A DNA stretch of 60,000 bases from Owenia fusiformis (lineage: Eukaryota; Annelida; Polychaeta; Sabellida; Oweniidae): contig CAIIXF020000010.1 in NCBI GenBank assembly GCA_903813345.2, positions 26,748,425 to 26,808,424 on the forward strand. The letters are read 5' to 3'. This document shows, in pieces, positions 1 through 14,500 of this stretch (its first letter is position 1; every line of letters begins with the position of its first letter). A program made the translations under genes and the position numbers. The notes beneath the pieces were generated by a model. It saw only the letters and a program-made list of their open reading frames with translations, was not told where the DNA came from and did not search any database.

Positions 1-349
1 TGTATGTGTCATCTTGAGACTTTAGTATAGACACTTTTCAATACTGTGTCATCTTGTAACTTAAAAATAGATATTCCTAATGAATGTATGGTCTTGTACA
101 GCTGAGATATCCTGGCCTCAATGACATGGTTTCATTATTACAATGACAACCTTGTGACATCATGCTTCATTGAAGGGTTAAAGCCCAGCACATGAGTGAA
201 CATGTTGGAGATGAACATTTAGCAATGTCAAAAGGGAAAAGAGAAAAATATGTTTAAATTCCTTTCAAAACATAGAACTCAGCTATATTATAAAATACAG
301 ACACTCCAAGTATCACGTTATCACATTTTTCTATCAATTTTTAGCTAAT
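1..349. other. Unassigned sequence
   Basis: AT-rich sequence with no exon, repeat or element that I can recognise. If the convertase gene ends left of base 1, this is intron. Confidence 0.5.
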
Positions 350-800
350 AACGATTTACATTTTTCGAGAATCACGGAAAATGCGTAAAAAGGTGTATAA
401 ATGGTGAGAAACACCTCCAAATTTGGAAGAATCAAAATATTTACTTCAAGCCTTCTAAGCAATGAAGTGTTCATGTGATTTTAGGTTAATGGTAATGCCC
501 ATTCATAAATTCCCTACATCATCATCCACAAATCGATGCATTAAAAATTATTTAAACATTGAGCCGGCACCTAAAAAAAAAGTGACGGTTTGGAAGTATT
601 TTGGGATTTCGATAGCACATGTACAAGGAAAATGTATTGATGATTACACTGAGTGTAAATTATGTGAAACACTGATCCCATTTGTGACATGTGCGTTTTA
701 TTAGATTTTAACTGATGTTTTTATTTCTGAATCTGATTTTGTAATGTGAAACTGAAACTGCCATCAGCATACCATAGCATCATTTTCCTTTAATACCATA
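350..800 (+). mobile_element. hAT transposon relic with BED-finger remnant
   Basis: This stretch is a diverged copy of the hAT element at 23606-24242. They share the aacacctcc block, the tttggaagtattttggga block and the block ending gatgtttttatttctgaat. An 80-codon frame at 462-704 carries VWKYFG (43-48) and CKLC (65-68), the core of a BED zinc finger, which is the DNA-binding module at the N-terminus of many hAT transposases. The ends and target duplication were not found, so it is old and truncated. Confidence 0.65.
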
Positions 801-844
801 CATGGTTACAAAACTTGCCAGGAAGTGCCAGGAAACTATAGTAT

Positions 845-922
845 ATATCACACAATTATAAATTATTACAATTCACATATAGCAAGGAATGCACATTCCA
901 GTAATTTATAATTGTGTGATAT
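845..922. repeat. Inverted repeat (hairpin)
   Basis: Two near-perfect 22-bp arms (atatcacacaattataaatt and its complement) flank a loop of about 34 bp. It is probably a small MITE relic. Confidence 0.7.
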
Positions 923-1466
923 CATCAATACAGACTTCCACAAACATAGAGGTATGCAATGTTACTGCTATCACTTGGGCCCAGGTTCAATTCCAGGTTC
1001 AGACTACATTTGTTTTAGTAGTGTGTAATTACCCCTCCAAGGAGGGGTTTCTGGCTCTCTCTTTGAGTGTGAAATACATAAAATATGAAATATACCAATG
1101 AGGTATATTATTGTTCGCTGTAACAAAATTATAATAAATACAAAAAAATACATCAGTTATACAAGTGAAATATGTCTTCATTACTGCCTAAATATGAGAT
1201 AAATGCAGAGTTGAACAACAACAGCATACTGTGAGTAAGGCATATTTCACGTCATAGGTACATATATTGATATTACTGCTCAATATATGTAGTCTATTGC
1301 TCCTTGAATATTATTGTCAGAACATGTTCAAAAATATGAAAGTGATCAGTATCTCCACGATTGCAATGAGTGAGTATAAATCTCATTATCCTACACTTAG
1401 TGTGCTAAATTTACAATAACGTTAAAAAATAAATTTGATATCTATTGGCAAAATGAATAACCGAAT

Positions 1467-1571
1467 GATATCGCCACGATATACTCCGGAAAACCAATAT
1501 GTGGAGGATATCGCCACTATATACTCTGGAAAGCCCAATATGCGGAGGATATTGTGACGATATACTCCGCT
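1467..1571. repeat. Short tandem array, period about 40 bp
   Basis: Three units start at 1467, 1507 and 1548, each beginning gatat and containing gatatactccgg or a variant. Confidence 0.8.
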
Positions 1572-1703
1572 TGTTGATTTCCCGCCAAATCTATTTGGCA
1601 TGGAATTCATTTTGCAATGATATTATACATTTAGTACACTCCTTGTAAATGTAGGATAATAAGAACATCCTATGATTTTTTTCAGAATATGATTTTAATC
1701 TAC

Positions 1704-1766
1704 TCGGTGATATTGATATATGGAATCGTTCGCTTTGCTCTCTCGTGCAGATATCAATATCACCTC
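1704..1766. repeat. Palindrome with cgttcgctttgctc loop
   Basis: Arms ggtgatattgatat and atatcaatatcacc flank a loop with cgttcgctttgctctctcgt. A similar gcgtagcgaacg loop occurs in the palindrome at 18392-18533, which suggests one element family. Confidence 0.65.
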
Positions 1767-2143
1767 GTGGATAAAAATGATATTCCTCAAAAGCATAGGA
1801 TATCCTATAACTATCCACTCATAGTGATTCTTGATGTTGAATGTTGATCAAACCAAATGGACAACAAGCACCAAAATGTATAACCCAAAAATGGCTTTAA
1901 ACCACAGTAAATAATAGCTAAGAACAGCTTATAGAGACAAATGTGCTACAGAACACAATACTATAGTTCTAATGATACTGAAATAAATTGCAATTCTGTT
2001 GACTTGGGATGAACTGATTTGTGCTAATTATTCTCCATGTTATATATAGCACATTTGGATTATAGAAATACCACAGTATTCTCCAGGTTACATTGAACAC
2101 ATTGAGGTAACTGTAGAATTGTGAAGAAGAGTTAATTTGTATA

Positions 2144-2320
2144 CAGTAAAACCTGTCTTAGTGAACACCTCTCTGTGAACACATGTGTTTAGTGAACACC
2201 ACTTCAAGACACAGTTTACACTGACTCCTATAAAAAATCCCCGTAGTCTGTAGTAAACATCTACATATGGTGAACACTTTTTCTGGCTTCATTGGTGTTC
2301 TCTATATACAGGTTTCACTG
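2144..2320. mobile_element. Pogo/Tigger-like MITE, copy 1
   Basis: The ends are cagtaaaacctgt and the complement of acaggtttcactg. The interior repeats the phrase gtgaacac. About 177 bp, no coding capacity. A related copy lies at 57079-57243. Family placement rests on the TIR only. Confidence 0.65.
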
Positions 2321-5300
2321 CGTATGGTAAGAGTTATATATCCAATATGCATCAAAATGACTTCATAGCTTTACTAGTCAAAATTCAATTATGTCAGTGT
2401 TTATACAGTATTATGTATTAATCTTGCAGGTGAAGTTAGCACCTGAGGTAGGCAATGTATATTGGACAATGGACATGCAGTGCTTATGCTTCATTTTGTA
2501 TATATATACCTAATGTGGAGTACTTGTAATTGTACATTTTATTGTTGAATATAAAATATGTGTATTATGTCATAAATAGTGTTTTGTCTCATACTGGAAA
2601 GTCAATTAATTACAATGTGTGTATTCAAAATATCACATCCTGCAATTTTTTTCGAGATTACATTTGACTTCAATCATAACAAAAAATGGAAAATCAAAAT
2701 ATTTGAAAGGTTGACCATCTTGAAGCGTAAGTACTAGACGCTACAAATGTATACTATAGTATGTAAAGTAAGTATTTACAGATATTATAAAATGAAAAAG
2801 ATGAAATTATATCCAATTAATAAATATATTCGCACTAATTTAAATAAAGCCTTTGTGAAGGGAGACCCTGCTATAGAACAGGTCTGACTCTAGATTTTGC
2901 TATTGATTATATATGTAATTACTAGTGTTGTCGCGATTAATCGATACATGGCGATATACATCGCCAAAGCTGATTCTGGCGATGCATCGATGTCTGAAAC
3001 AAAACATCGATGTTTTTGAAAAAATTAATTTGCTAAAAATCACCCTTTCTTACCTTATTTTGACACAAATCGCTTACCTTTCTCATGTCTTATTTCATTT
3101 TCCAAGTTTTTCTTATATTCTTTCGCTGTTTTAGTTAGTCGAAATGAACCATTAATCTAAAAAAATTTCTTTACTTCATTTCACTGCTACTAGAAGTTCC
3201 CGGATGTACCAGCGTACTCTTATTACTTTGTTCTGTTCGGTATTTTAGTGCATTAGTGTTCTATATTTCAGTGCACTTTTCTTGATGTACATCGCATTAA
3301 AACCACCACAGTGCAATATTATACGGAAAATTTCATTCACATTTTAGACGCAAAACATTTTTGGATTGCTTGTGGTTTGGCTAACAAATGTATGGACTTC
3401 GGCAAGTATGTAGTTCGTGAGTTCCAGTTTCAAAATATGATCACATCTTAGAAATTAATTCTGCCATTGTGTGGATATTCTCAAATCAATTCCCTCGATT
3501 AGGAAACGAGGGTGTCCAAAGGTGTAAAAACAATAAGAATTTAAATATGGTTTGAACATTTAGAGTTCTATATTCTCATGCACTTCTCATATGTAACTGG
3601 CATGAGTGTTAGTTTTCATCAGTACAACATTCTCACATGAATAATTACAAAGAAATATAAATCCCCAAAATTTAATAATATATGCTTGAGAGATGATAGC
3701 GCAGCCTGTAACCACCCTTATATGGTTTTTGGGGTCCCCAGAGCTCATTCTTTGCCATAATTATATCAGAAACAATCATTCTATCAACATGAAATTCCAT
3801 GTAATCCTCACTTAATTCAATTCCTTTCAGATAAAACAAACCAGATAAAAATCGCATTATGACTTTTTGTGCTATCTGAGGCCAAAGAACATCACTATCA
3901 CTGGAACATATTCAATTAATACAGTGTTATATATTAATGCTACGAAATGTTACAAAATGCTAAAACACCTGACCCCTTATGATTAGGTTTACACATATTT
4001 CCATGCATTCATGATAAATAATGCATACATATTCTGAAAGGTAATAGATAAACCTATGTAAAACTGAAGTCAGAATGAAAAAGCTTCTCTGGTTGCAAAG
4101 GAATTGCAAAATATATCTTGGGGACCCCAAATACCTTTAGAGGGTGTAAAACACAAAAAAAACATTTAAGGGTTAGGTATAACTCCGTTAGAACAAAATA
4201 TGTTTTAACAAATTATATCTGATTGATTAAATATCTAGCTTATATTGTTCTCTGTAATATTCCTTTTAGTTTGGAAAGCCATTTGGACTTATGGCCAATT
4301 ACTTCAATTTGCATATGATAAAGGTAAACTTCGGGGAAATCTAAAATTAACAATTCCACATGTAATGTTTAACCTATTGCATGGTCTGTGTACTAGGGAG
4401 TTTAAGTGAAAGATATTAATGAAAATGCCCTATCAATTCTGAAAACAATCAAATTATACTTCCCAGATGGGAGCAATAGATGTTTTTTATAACAATCAAT
4501 TTTATTATCATAAAAGGATACAATAATTTTGCAATAATGAAGCCCACAAGGTATAATATAACATTTCATTTGTGTTTGTGTCAAATACAAAGAATGTGTG
4601 CTATCCAATATGCATAATATCCAATATTTAATATAAGGTTTTGTTTTAAAGCATATGAGCTTCCATACTTACAATGTAGATGGTTTGTGTTTCTGGATTT
4701 CATGGTGAGGTATGTAAGTGTGACAATGCGGTTGAACAGATAGATATTCATCAATGCAGGATTGCCTCAGAGATGAGTTCTCTGTTTCTCTATTTCAAAC
4801 AATACATGCACATTTCCTAAGGGGACACTTCCCTATTATTGGCTTTGATAAAATTCTGCAATACTTTTTGTAGCATCCACTCCACTGGTATACAGGTATA
4901 TGAGTTATCAAAGATTATGTTTTTACGAAAAATGGTGGCCATTTTGAAATTCTCTATATCCGCCTCAAACTTCACTCATTGGGATAATGATGTATCTTTT
5001 CTTCAATGACGTAAGCATTTTGGAATATATCCCTCAATTGTAAGTTAAATTTTTCAATTTAATGTGTCAGCACTGACCCAACAATTGCAAATCATACTCA
5101 AACTCCCATAACTCGATCAGATATCCCTATAAAGCATTCATTCCAAGAACTAAAGATTGAAATCAGTGCCATAATTTATCACACAACTCTTGGATACAAT
5201 TCATTACCAAGCTGCATGTGAAGTGTTTGGCTGCATGAAAGCTTCCTAAAAGTTCTAAATTAACAAACCTTGATCAATGGCAAAAAGCATATTGCAAGGA

Positions 5301-5417
5301 AAGATTTGTCAGATCAAAGAAGATAAACCCATATCGTAAATAGCTACATGTTTGTACAAACAGAATGCTATATAGAATACCAGTATTGGGATTGTTTGAA
5401 ATATATATAAGTCCTAC
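2321..5417. other. Unassigned stretch downstream of exon 23
   Basis: I searched the minus strand for a Cys-rich exon starting in phase 0, a PLAC domain, a membrane segment or a stop exon and found none that I trust. A strong donor-like gtaagt lies at about 4670 on the minus strand, but the sequence before it has no matching open phase-0 frame. This is most likely intron. Confidence 0.45.
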
Positions 5418-5527
5418 CTTAAATTGTGTATGGAAGAAGCCCTCTGGGCAGGGAGGACCCTCAACACAGGAGCCTCTCACAAGGGAATATTGCTTATCAC
5501 AGCTTAAGCAGCTACGGGAATTCTCGC
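5418..5527 (-). CDS. Convertase exon 23: end of Cys-rich repeat 9, last exon seen
   Basis: Residues 1060-1096. It continues the last repeat as [20 protein letters not shown] and then [13 protein letters not shown]. It ends in phase 0 at donor gtagga, so at least one more exon must follow. The acceptor is tttcatttag. It lies 7.5 kb from exon 22. Confidence 0.88.
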
Positions 5528-8500
5528 CTAAATGAAAATACATGCGGATTAGTAGGATTAATAGGCTGACCTTCTAAACAATCATAGAAATGTTCTATAT
5601 CACCATAAAGATAATTATCTTGATCACTAGTTTCAAGAGTACAAAGAAATCTTCTGATTGTAAAATATCATATCACATACTCGTATATTCAAACAATAAC
5701 GTTTGCCTTTTTTAAGTTTTGAATTTCGTTTCTAGACTTAACATTTGTTTGTTAAATTATTTCAATTTATGAAAACCAGTCTTATCACAAAAATTAAAAT
5801 TGTGCTACAGAGCCAAAAATGTGCCCACGATTAAGAGGGAAATGTGCTAAATTCAGATCTGACTTTTTGGTCTATATATGCAAGGAAAAATTGTTAGGAC
5901 ATAAGCCATGGCTCTTTTGAAAGGTTTCTTTGTGCTTTTTAAGATAAACAAAAAATCTTCATATTGAAAAATCTGTGATAAGACCCCTTTTCCTGTGGCC
6001 TGGCTCAAATAGTCTAAATAGTAAAATAGTGTTTTAAATGCTACAAATTATGATAAAATTCTGGATTATCAATTACCCTTTGCACTTTTCAAACTCTCAG
6101 ATGAAGCTTTCTATTTGCGAAATCAAAAAACATATTTTCCAAATGTATTTTTACGCATATTTGGCATTTATACAGGGTGGTCCAAAAAAAATTGGAACAT
6201 TTGATAACTAAACTCAAAATTGTTATTTTTTATCTAAAATGCACCAAAATGTTACTGAGTATCGTTCAATCACTTATTTATCTGATGTAAAGTTTATAGG
6301 TACTAATAACAAAGTTAATGCATTAAACTAGACAATGTTTGATATGACCCCTCTTCTCCTGAATTACAATTTGAAGCCTGGGACTCAGTTTTGAAATGAT
6401 TCATTCACTTTGCTGTTCGTTTGATTTTGTCCAAGCCATCTTGATTAAAAAATTCAGCTTGAACAAACTACTTATATGTTTGCCTTGGAAGATCAAATAT
6501 TGAACATATTCAACATTTTTTTACCCAAATTGGTGGGTATCGAGCATATTTTGATGGCTATTGTTGGATATATTACTGATTGAGTATTCACCCAGAAAAG
6601 GGCCAGGGCAGTCTGTTTTGACTGGTAAAAGAACCCCTCCCCCTTTCTTGTTCTAATATGAATTATATATCAATATATGTATATCAATATCATAAAGGAG
6701 TTTCCCAGAACACAAATGATATATTATATGTGCTTAGAGGTGGTCTTTAATAAAGCCTTGTAAATAACTGGTCAGTTTCCCTTCTACTGAAAAGTGGAAA
6801 CTGCTTTTTTCAGTTTGGTAGCTGTATGGGTTATGCAATCACTCATCTCTGACACGTTCTTTCTTTCCTACTCTTAAATAAAAAAAATAATGATTTTGGG
6901 TACTCTTAAGTTGACAATAACACAATAGTTTTCTAGTAAACCATAGATGTTAATACCTCAAAGTCAACTAAATATGATTTTATAAAATGTTAATAGCAAT
7001 CAACATGTTCATTAAAGCTTTGAAATAAAGAATACTTGAAAAAGTAGCTGCGAAATTGACAAGTGTAAATTTAAGAAAAGGGGGTCATATCAAACATTGA
7101 CTAGTTTAATGCATTAACTTTGTGATTTGCATCTGTAAACTTTACAACAGAGAGATAAGTGACTGAACTATGCTCAGTAAAATTTTGGTGCATTTTAGGG
7201 GAAAAATAAAAGTTTTGTGTTTAATTAACAAATGTTCGAATTTTTTTTGGATCACCCTGTATATACTACAGTTATGTGTAATCGACTTTGTTTTTTTGCT
7301 GTTGCTCTATAGAAAATAATTTAATTAATCCAAATTGTATCCCAAAACTTTTTTCAAAAGTGTAAAGTCACAAAATTTATACGACCTAACACTGAACAAT
7401 CATTAAATAATTGCCCATATGCTGTAACATGAAGCAAGCTCTTGTCACTGTGTAACTACCTTAATGTAGAACCCCTAGAAAATGATGATAATCAAAAGCA
7501 GTTATAGGGATTCACACCCCTTTGTATTATATTCTCAAATACAATGAAGAACGACTGACTGATGTGATTTCTCTGCTTATGAATATGAGTCAACATACTG
7601 ATTGACAAAATAGTGCGTCATTAACTCAAATGAGAAAACTAAATTACATAATATCGTTTTAGAAAACTGAGTGCAAATAGCTAAATAATTATAAGGTAAT
7701 CACTTGTTAACTACCTTCAATTATGTAAGAGCTAGAGAATATGAAAAGGGATTTGATGAATTCGGGTGACTGCATCTGGGGAATGTAACAGAATTACAGG
7801 CATATGAATATTATATAATGCCATAACTGTCACTTTCTCTCTCACTTATAAGCTGCTTAATAAGCGAACTCATAACGGATGATACTGTACACGAGACATA
7901 ATGATTTCAAGATAAGCTTTTAGAACAGAAAATTGTAATGTGTCATCATGTCAATTTCATACCACATTTGAATATCTTTCAGGGGTGGTTAAACATTATT
8001 ATAAATAAATTACATTGTTTAAAAGTTTCATAATACTTAAAGGCCCTGCGTAAAGTTTTCAAAATATTTTTGATCATTAATGAGTTGAAATTTGAAAAAA
8101 ATCATTTTCATTCCTCTGCATTCTTCAATTAGAATTAAATTTTGAGATGGCATGAGGTAGCATTGTGATGTTCTTAAAGTGGCTATATGTCTAGTATAGT
8201 TCTTCAATAAATATTGAAAACATATTTCAATTTGCTTTTCTGTTGTTTTCTTTGCAAACGACAGTAGTAAGACTGGAGGTATAACTTTTCACAGTATTTA
8301 TAGGGGCCCCCTTTATATCATCCTCTCATTCTTCTAAAGTCACAATTGCATTATTATCAGAACTACTTTTCACGTAATTCACATACCACATCTTGATAAC
8401 ATTGGGAAAAATTACAAAATGAGCCAAAATACAAAATACAAAATAACTCTAGTCATCTTTTGTTCACACAAAGCCAGTTACATCTCTTTGAAATATTATG

Positions 8501-11500
8501 CACTGATAGCAATGAATTTTAAAAAATCAATCTTTTATCAAAATGAAACTTGCATAGAATCATCTAATTTCAAAACAGAAGTCTTATGAATTGTAAGCCA
8601 CTGGGATTTTTATGGACCTCTAAAGCAACTGGTTCTATATGTATGCTACTTTAATAACAGGCTCTATACAAACATTTAGTTAAAAAGTCACAGAAGTACA
8701 AAAAGGTTACATCACTTCACTCTTTTGGTTTTCATTGAAAATATGGGATTCATAAAAGTAGACTTATGTGAAAAACAGACACACTCTAAAAATAATATTT
8801 GTGGGTGAACTAAAGCATTATGGCAGTCATGCATTTTAAGACAAAATAATAGGGAAAGCAAGACTAAATCCTTTGATTTTGTAAGGGAAGCAAAGCCAAA
8901 CACCGAGAAAGCATATACTCGTATACTAAACACTTTCTCTATGGAGTAACTCTTCAAATTATTACAAAAACAATCCGTTTACTTAACAAAATGTAGCAGC
9001 TACGAAGGTATGATTTCACCTTTTGCATAATTTTTCAAGATATAGGCAGAATCTCTATGACCTTTTTGGCAATAATGTGTGTCAGTATCATATGCTTTAG
9101 AAAATCTGAATGTTTGCGAATGAATTATTCATGAGATGACAGAATCATCAATATACTTCACCTTAATTACGAAAATGGAACTTAAAAACAAGAGTTACCC
9201 CACAGTGACTCTATTCAGTAAAAACAAATGATTGTGCATAATGTATATTTTCCAATAGAGTAAGCTTCATGTGCCATTGTAGTTTGATTTATCATTGTCA
9301 TATAAGCCATTTAATATCAGTTCCCTATCATCCTAGGTTAGGTTTGCCTTAAAAATTCCCCTATTTTGTAGATATTTGAACATTTTGATAATAATACTGA
9401 ATGTATTGATTTGCATGCCAAACTACTAGGGATTAAGATTCTATTTAATTTATATGTAGTCAAAGGTGTATCATTATCAAAAGAATTCTGTTTGTCATTT
9501 TTGACTGGTATTTCTTCATGCTGCCGTAGAAAAGTATGTCTTTGGAAGATGGGACGTCTTTTGGTTGTTGTATGGCAGTTATTTTGTAATGTATTTTGGA
9601 AGATACATGTAGGATGTGTGTCAGCAGGTATTTTTATGAAGTATTTTGGAAGATAGGACATCTGTTGGTTGTTTTATGGGGTGCACTTCGGAAGATGGGA
9701 CGTCTTTTGGTTGTTGTATGGCAGGTAGTTTTATAATGTATTTTGGAAGATGTCTATTGATTGTTGTATGACAGGTATTTTAATATTGTATATTTTGGAG
9801 GACAGGATGTCTGTTGGCAGGTATTTCTATAATGTGTTTTGGCAGGCATTTTTATAATGTATTTTTGGAAGATAAGACGTGTGTTAATTGTTGTGCAGGT
9901 ATTTTTATAATGTACATTATTTTGTTTATACTCTGTATTTTACAGTAATCATTTTAAGCATGTAGCCATGATTTAGCCCTGTTATCTTTTATGTGCACTA
10001 GTACTGTATACATACATGTAAGGACATGCCACAAGCCTCTGTAATATTGTAGCGAGGGCCACCTGAAACCCCTTAATTAATTTCACCCAACAAGTCAATA
10101 AGTCCAAGGCCCACTGCCAGCTTCACCACTGTTCCTCTTAAGGTGGACTGGCAAATATGTGTTAAGGTGTTATAAAGCATACTCTGCAGTCAATGATTAT
10201 TCATTAAAGAACGACAATGTAAGAGCCTAATCTCTGATATTTGTTTGGCTTCAACTGCAATCTTTGGAATTTTTTTCTTTAATATCGTTAAAGCTAGATT
10301 ATTTTAAAATCCACCCTTTCTCATGGACTTTTGACATGAATTGGAGAACAGATATTAAGCAGTCTAGTTCACGTTTGAATTCACTTTCACATTTCCCTTC
10401 ATAATCCCAGTAATATAAGTGGACATTTAAAGCTAATCTTTATAATCACAAAAACATGAAAACATAATAATAATGTATTAATTTTATGTACATGTATTTC
10501 ATACTCCAATACTGAATACAACAACTACTGTATATATGAGGGGTGATCATAAAGTTCTCATAATCACTGGTCAGTATCAAGCAATGGTTACAGCCGTCAC
10601 CTTTGCATTTATGATGGTGGACAGGAAGTGTCTATTTCGATATTTTTAGTTCTCATGGAATTCAACTACTTTATGGTTGATGTAATGTTTTGATATTTGG
10701 ACAAAACCAGGCTTATATGACATTGAAACTCAAGGGCATGATCAATTGTTCATACATTGTGCATAGGTGCCACAATCCAACGATATCTTCCACCGCTTAA
10801 GGGAAGGTTACTGGGGTTTTGCTTTCATGACCAATATCATATTATAAATTTACAGTTACCTTCCCTTGAGCAGTGGAAGATATCGTTGAACTGTGGTGCC
10901 CACTAGGCCCACGTATGATAAATGAACATATGATCAAACTCCAGAGATTCCATGTCATATAAGTCTGATTTAGTTCAAATATCAAAGCATTAAATCAACT
11001 ATACAGTAGTTTAGTTAGTTGAAAACTAAAAATATCGAAATCGACACTTCCTGTCCGCCATCTTAAATGCGAAGGTGATACAGACCAGTGAAAATATCTC
11101 TTTAATGTTTTTTAATACATATTTGTATTCTATTGAAATACTTTTCAAAGACACAAGGTATAAGGTAATTAAGTACATGTTCCATAAAGTTGATTATCAG
11201 ATTATATGTTCTAGAAGCTTGGTTATCAGGTTAAATGATACTAGTAGCTGGATTACCAGATTATATGATTCTATTCGCTGTATTACCAGTCTAAATGATT
11301 CTAGTAGCTGTATTACCAGGTTATATCATTCTAGTAGCTGGATTACCAGTTTAAATGATTCTAGTAGCTGGATTACCATGTTATATGATTCTAGTAGCTG
11401 AATTACCAAGTTATATGATTCTAGTAGCTGGATTACCAGTTTAAATGATTCTAGTAGCTGGATTACCATGTTATATGATTCTAGTAGCTGAATTACCAAG

Positions 11501-14500
11501 TTATACAATTCTAGTAGCTGGATTACCATGTTATATGATTCTAATAGCTGTATTACCAGGCTATATGATTCTAGTAGCTGGATTACCAGATTATATGATT
11601 CTAGTAGCTGGATTATCAGATTATATGATTCTAGTTGCTGGATTACAAGTTTAAATGATTCTAGTAGCTGGATTACCAAGTTATATGATTCTAGTAGCTG
11701 TATTACCATGTCATATGATTCTAGTAGCTGTATTACCAGGTAATATGATTCTGGTAGCTGGATTACCAGGTTAAACAATTCTAGTAGCTGGATTACCAGG
11801 TTATATGGTTCTAGTAGCTGAATTACCAAGTTATAGGATCCTAGTAGCTGGATTACCATGTTATATGATTCTAGTAGCTGAATTACCAAGTTTTATAATT
11901 CTAGTAGCTGGATTACCATGTTATATGATTCTAGTAGCTGGATTACCAGATTATATGATTCTAGTAGCTGGATTACAAGTTTAAATGATTCTAGTAGCTG
12001 GATTACCAAGTTATATGATTCTAGTAGCTGGATTACCAGGTTATATGATTCTAGTAGATGAATTACCAGGTTATATGATTCTAGTAGCTGTATTACCATG
12101 TTATATGATTCTAGTAGCTGGATTACCATGTTATATGATTCTAGTAGCTGGATTACCATGTTATATGATACTAGTAGCTGGATTACCAGGTCATATGGTT
12201 CTGGAAGCTTGATGAGCAGGTATTGAGTTCAAGCAGTTTCATTTTCATGTTTTATTATTGCAGCAGTTTGATTATTATAATGTTATATGGTTGGAGGGAG
12301 TTTTATTTCTTGGTTATGTGGTTCTGATAACTAGACTTTCTGATAATGATGAACTTAATACACAATCTCTAAAATTAATTACTTATTAATGTCATGATTA
12401 TTATAAACTTTTTACGCTCATGTCATTCCAGAATGTCCACTTTCTTCCGAAATAAAAAAATTATGACTGAGAAATTCAAGCATTGCTATTTGTTGTTTGC
12501 GCTCCTTCATGTTGTATAAATTGCGAGTTCCCCATTCATATATGTGAAAGGTATTGACATTCATTCAATTTATGATATCACAGAATCAACATGTATAAGA
12601 TATCATGGATCTACAACTATGAAATATGTAGAATCTACAACTAAACTATGAGATATCACGGCATAAACTACATGTATGAGATGCTAATACATTCCAAATA
12701 GTAAAGGGACATTTGTTTTTAATCGCCACAATCTTCAATCTTGCTATTCATGTATCTCTAACAAATAGTCTAATGGCCATGTTCTTCAATCCTACTATTT
12801 ATGTATCTTTAACATAGTCTAAGCAATCCCTGTGAATCTAATGCAATAGAACAACACTCGCTTTGATATGTTCTTATTGTACTGAATACACTCCTGTAGT
12901 CTTTTAAGTTTGTAATTAGAAATTCTTTCTGCAAGTTTCTTTGCTGCGTATTTCTCTGCTGCCAATTTTTTCACTGCATACATGTATTTTTGCTTACCGT
13001 GACATGTTTGGCAAGAAGAGTGGCATCTTTGGCACTCATGTTCAGCAGTTTTGAAGTAGTTTGCTGGGCAATTGTCCAAGCACATTGACTGGTAGAGGGC
13101 TGTTCCTCCTGCACAGCTGATGCAGTGGTCTTGTCGAGGTCCATGACAGTTGAGGCAAGAGCTGTGGCATCGTCCACACGTCCCATCTACTATTTGGAAC
13201 TCTCTAAAATTAGAACAAATACACTGTAATTTCACTGTCATACCTTTGTATGACCAATTAGGGATACTGTAGTTGAGATGCAAGTCATATTTCTTTGTTT
13301 TATGTCCTGACAAAATACAAATTGTGCAAAAGTTCAAAGAAAACAGCGACAAACTCAAAGCAAAACACAAAATATGCTAAGAAATGGTTACAATTATAAT
13401 ATAATAAAAAGGGTATCAGATACAGCAATCTAATTTGCAATGACTTCAAACACTAACCACTTGTGCTAGTGACACAATATACTATAGACAGAAAATACAC
13501 AATGCCCATTTCTTCAAAGTTCAAAGCTAAGTTGTCAGGGTTTAAATTGAAATACACAAGTATTACAAGAACATAAATGTGTACAACATGTCCCCACCAA
13601 TGGGTGATCCTATATACTGCAAATTTTTTATCCTGAAAGTAACACTAATCAGTTGAAAAGAGAAGATTTTAAGAGAAAAATCCAATGTGGCACCCTTGAA
13701 ATTTGGCAGGCTTTCAATGAGGACTACAATTAGACTTTACAGACACAATTTTAAGACAGAAAATCCAAAATGGCCACCTTGAAATTTACCCAGAATGCCA
13801 AAAAATGAGTCAGTTCTAGTTTCATACTAAGAACCACCCCTGAAAATTTGAAATTGATCCGTCAAACAGTTAATGAGAAAACGCTTAGACAAGACTTTAC
13901 AGACAAGATTTTAGGAAGGAAAATTCAAAATGGCTGCCTTGACATTTACCCAGAATGCCAAAAAACTGATCAGATCTAGATTTTCACACTAAGAATCATC
14001 CCTGAAAATTTGAAATTGATCTACCAAACGGTTCACTTGAAAACAAGACAAGAGACACGATTTTAGGATGGAAAAATCCAAAATGGCCGATAATAAAAAA
14101 GTGATTGTGTGTTTTTGCTGATTTCTTTTTACAAAATTATCACATATAACTACTGTTAATAATAACATAGGCTTTTACAACAAAGTACACCTGCAATTAT
14201 TTATAAAGCTACTAAATAGTTAAAGTATGAAAACTCAAAAACACCATTCAATATGATACTATAAGTTATTGAATGATTTGAAGTGCAACATAAGATGTAT
14301 TCTGCTCCAGAAATTCTGTATAGGAAAGAGATGAAGTCGAGTGCCAATACAGAATACATCCTGTATTGCACTTCAAATCATTCTATAATGTTACTGTGTG
14401 ATCATCTATATTGCTACTGAGAATGTTCACTCCATACCAATATTTTCTGTATTGTGACGGGAATGATCAATGGGGACAATTTCAGTGGAATACAGATTGG

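Noticed and set aside
3672-3857. Minus-strand frame of 61 codons containing NELWGPQKPYKGGYRLRY.
   Set aside because: The composition looks protein-like but I recognise no family, and it does not fit the convertase frame or splice sites.
4664-4785. Possible minus-strand terminal exon near 4664-4785 with a strong donor-like gtaagt.
   Set aside because: The Cys-containing frame cannot be reached in phase 0 from exon 23, and the frames that can be reached stop within a few codons.
11326-12159. Long minus-strand frames of VIQLLESYN-type decapeptide repeats, up to 187 codons.
   Set aside because: They are a by-product of a 30-bp satellite with no stop in its unit. No start context, splice sites or domain supports a gene.
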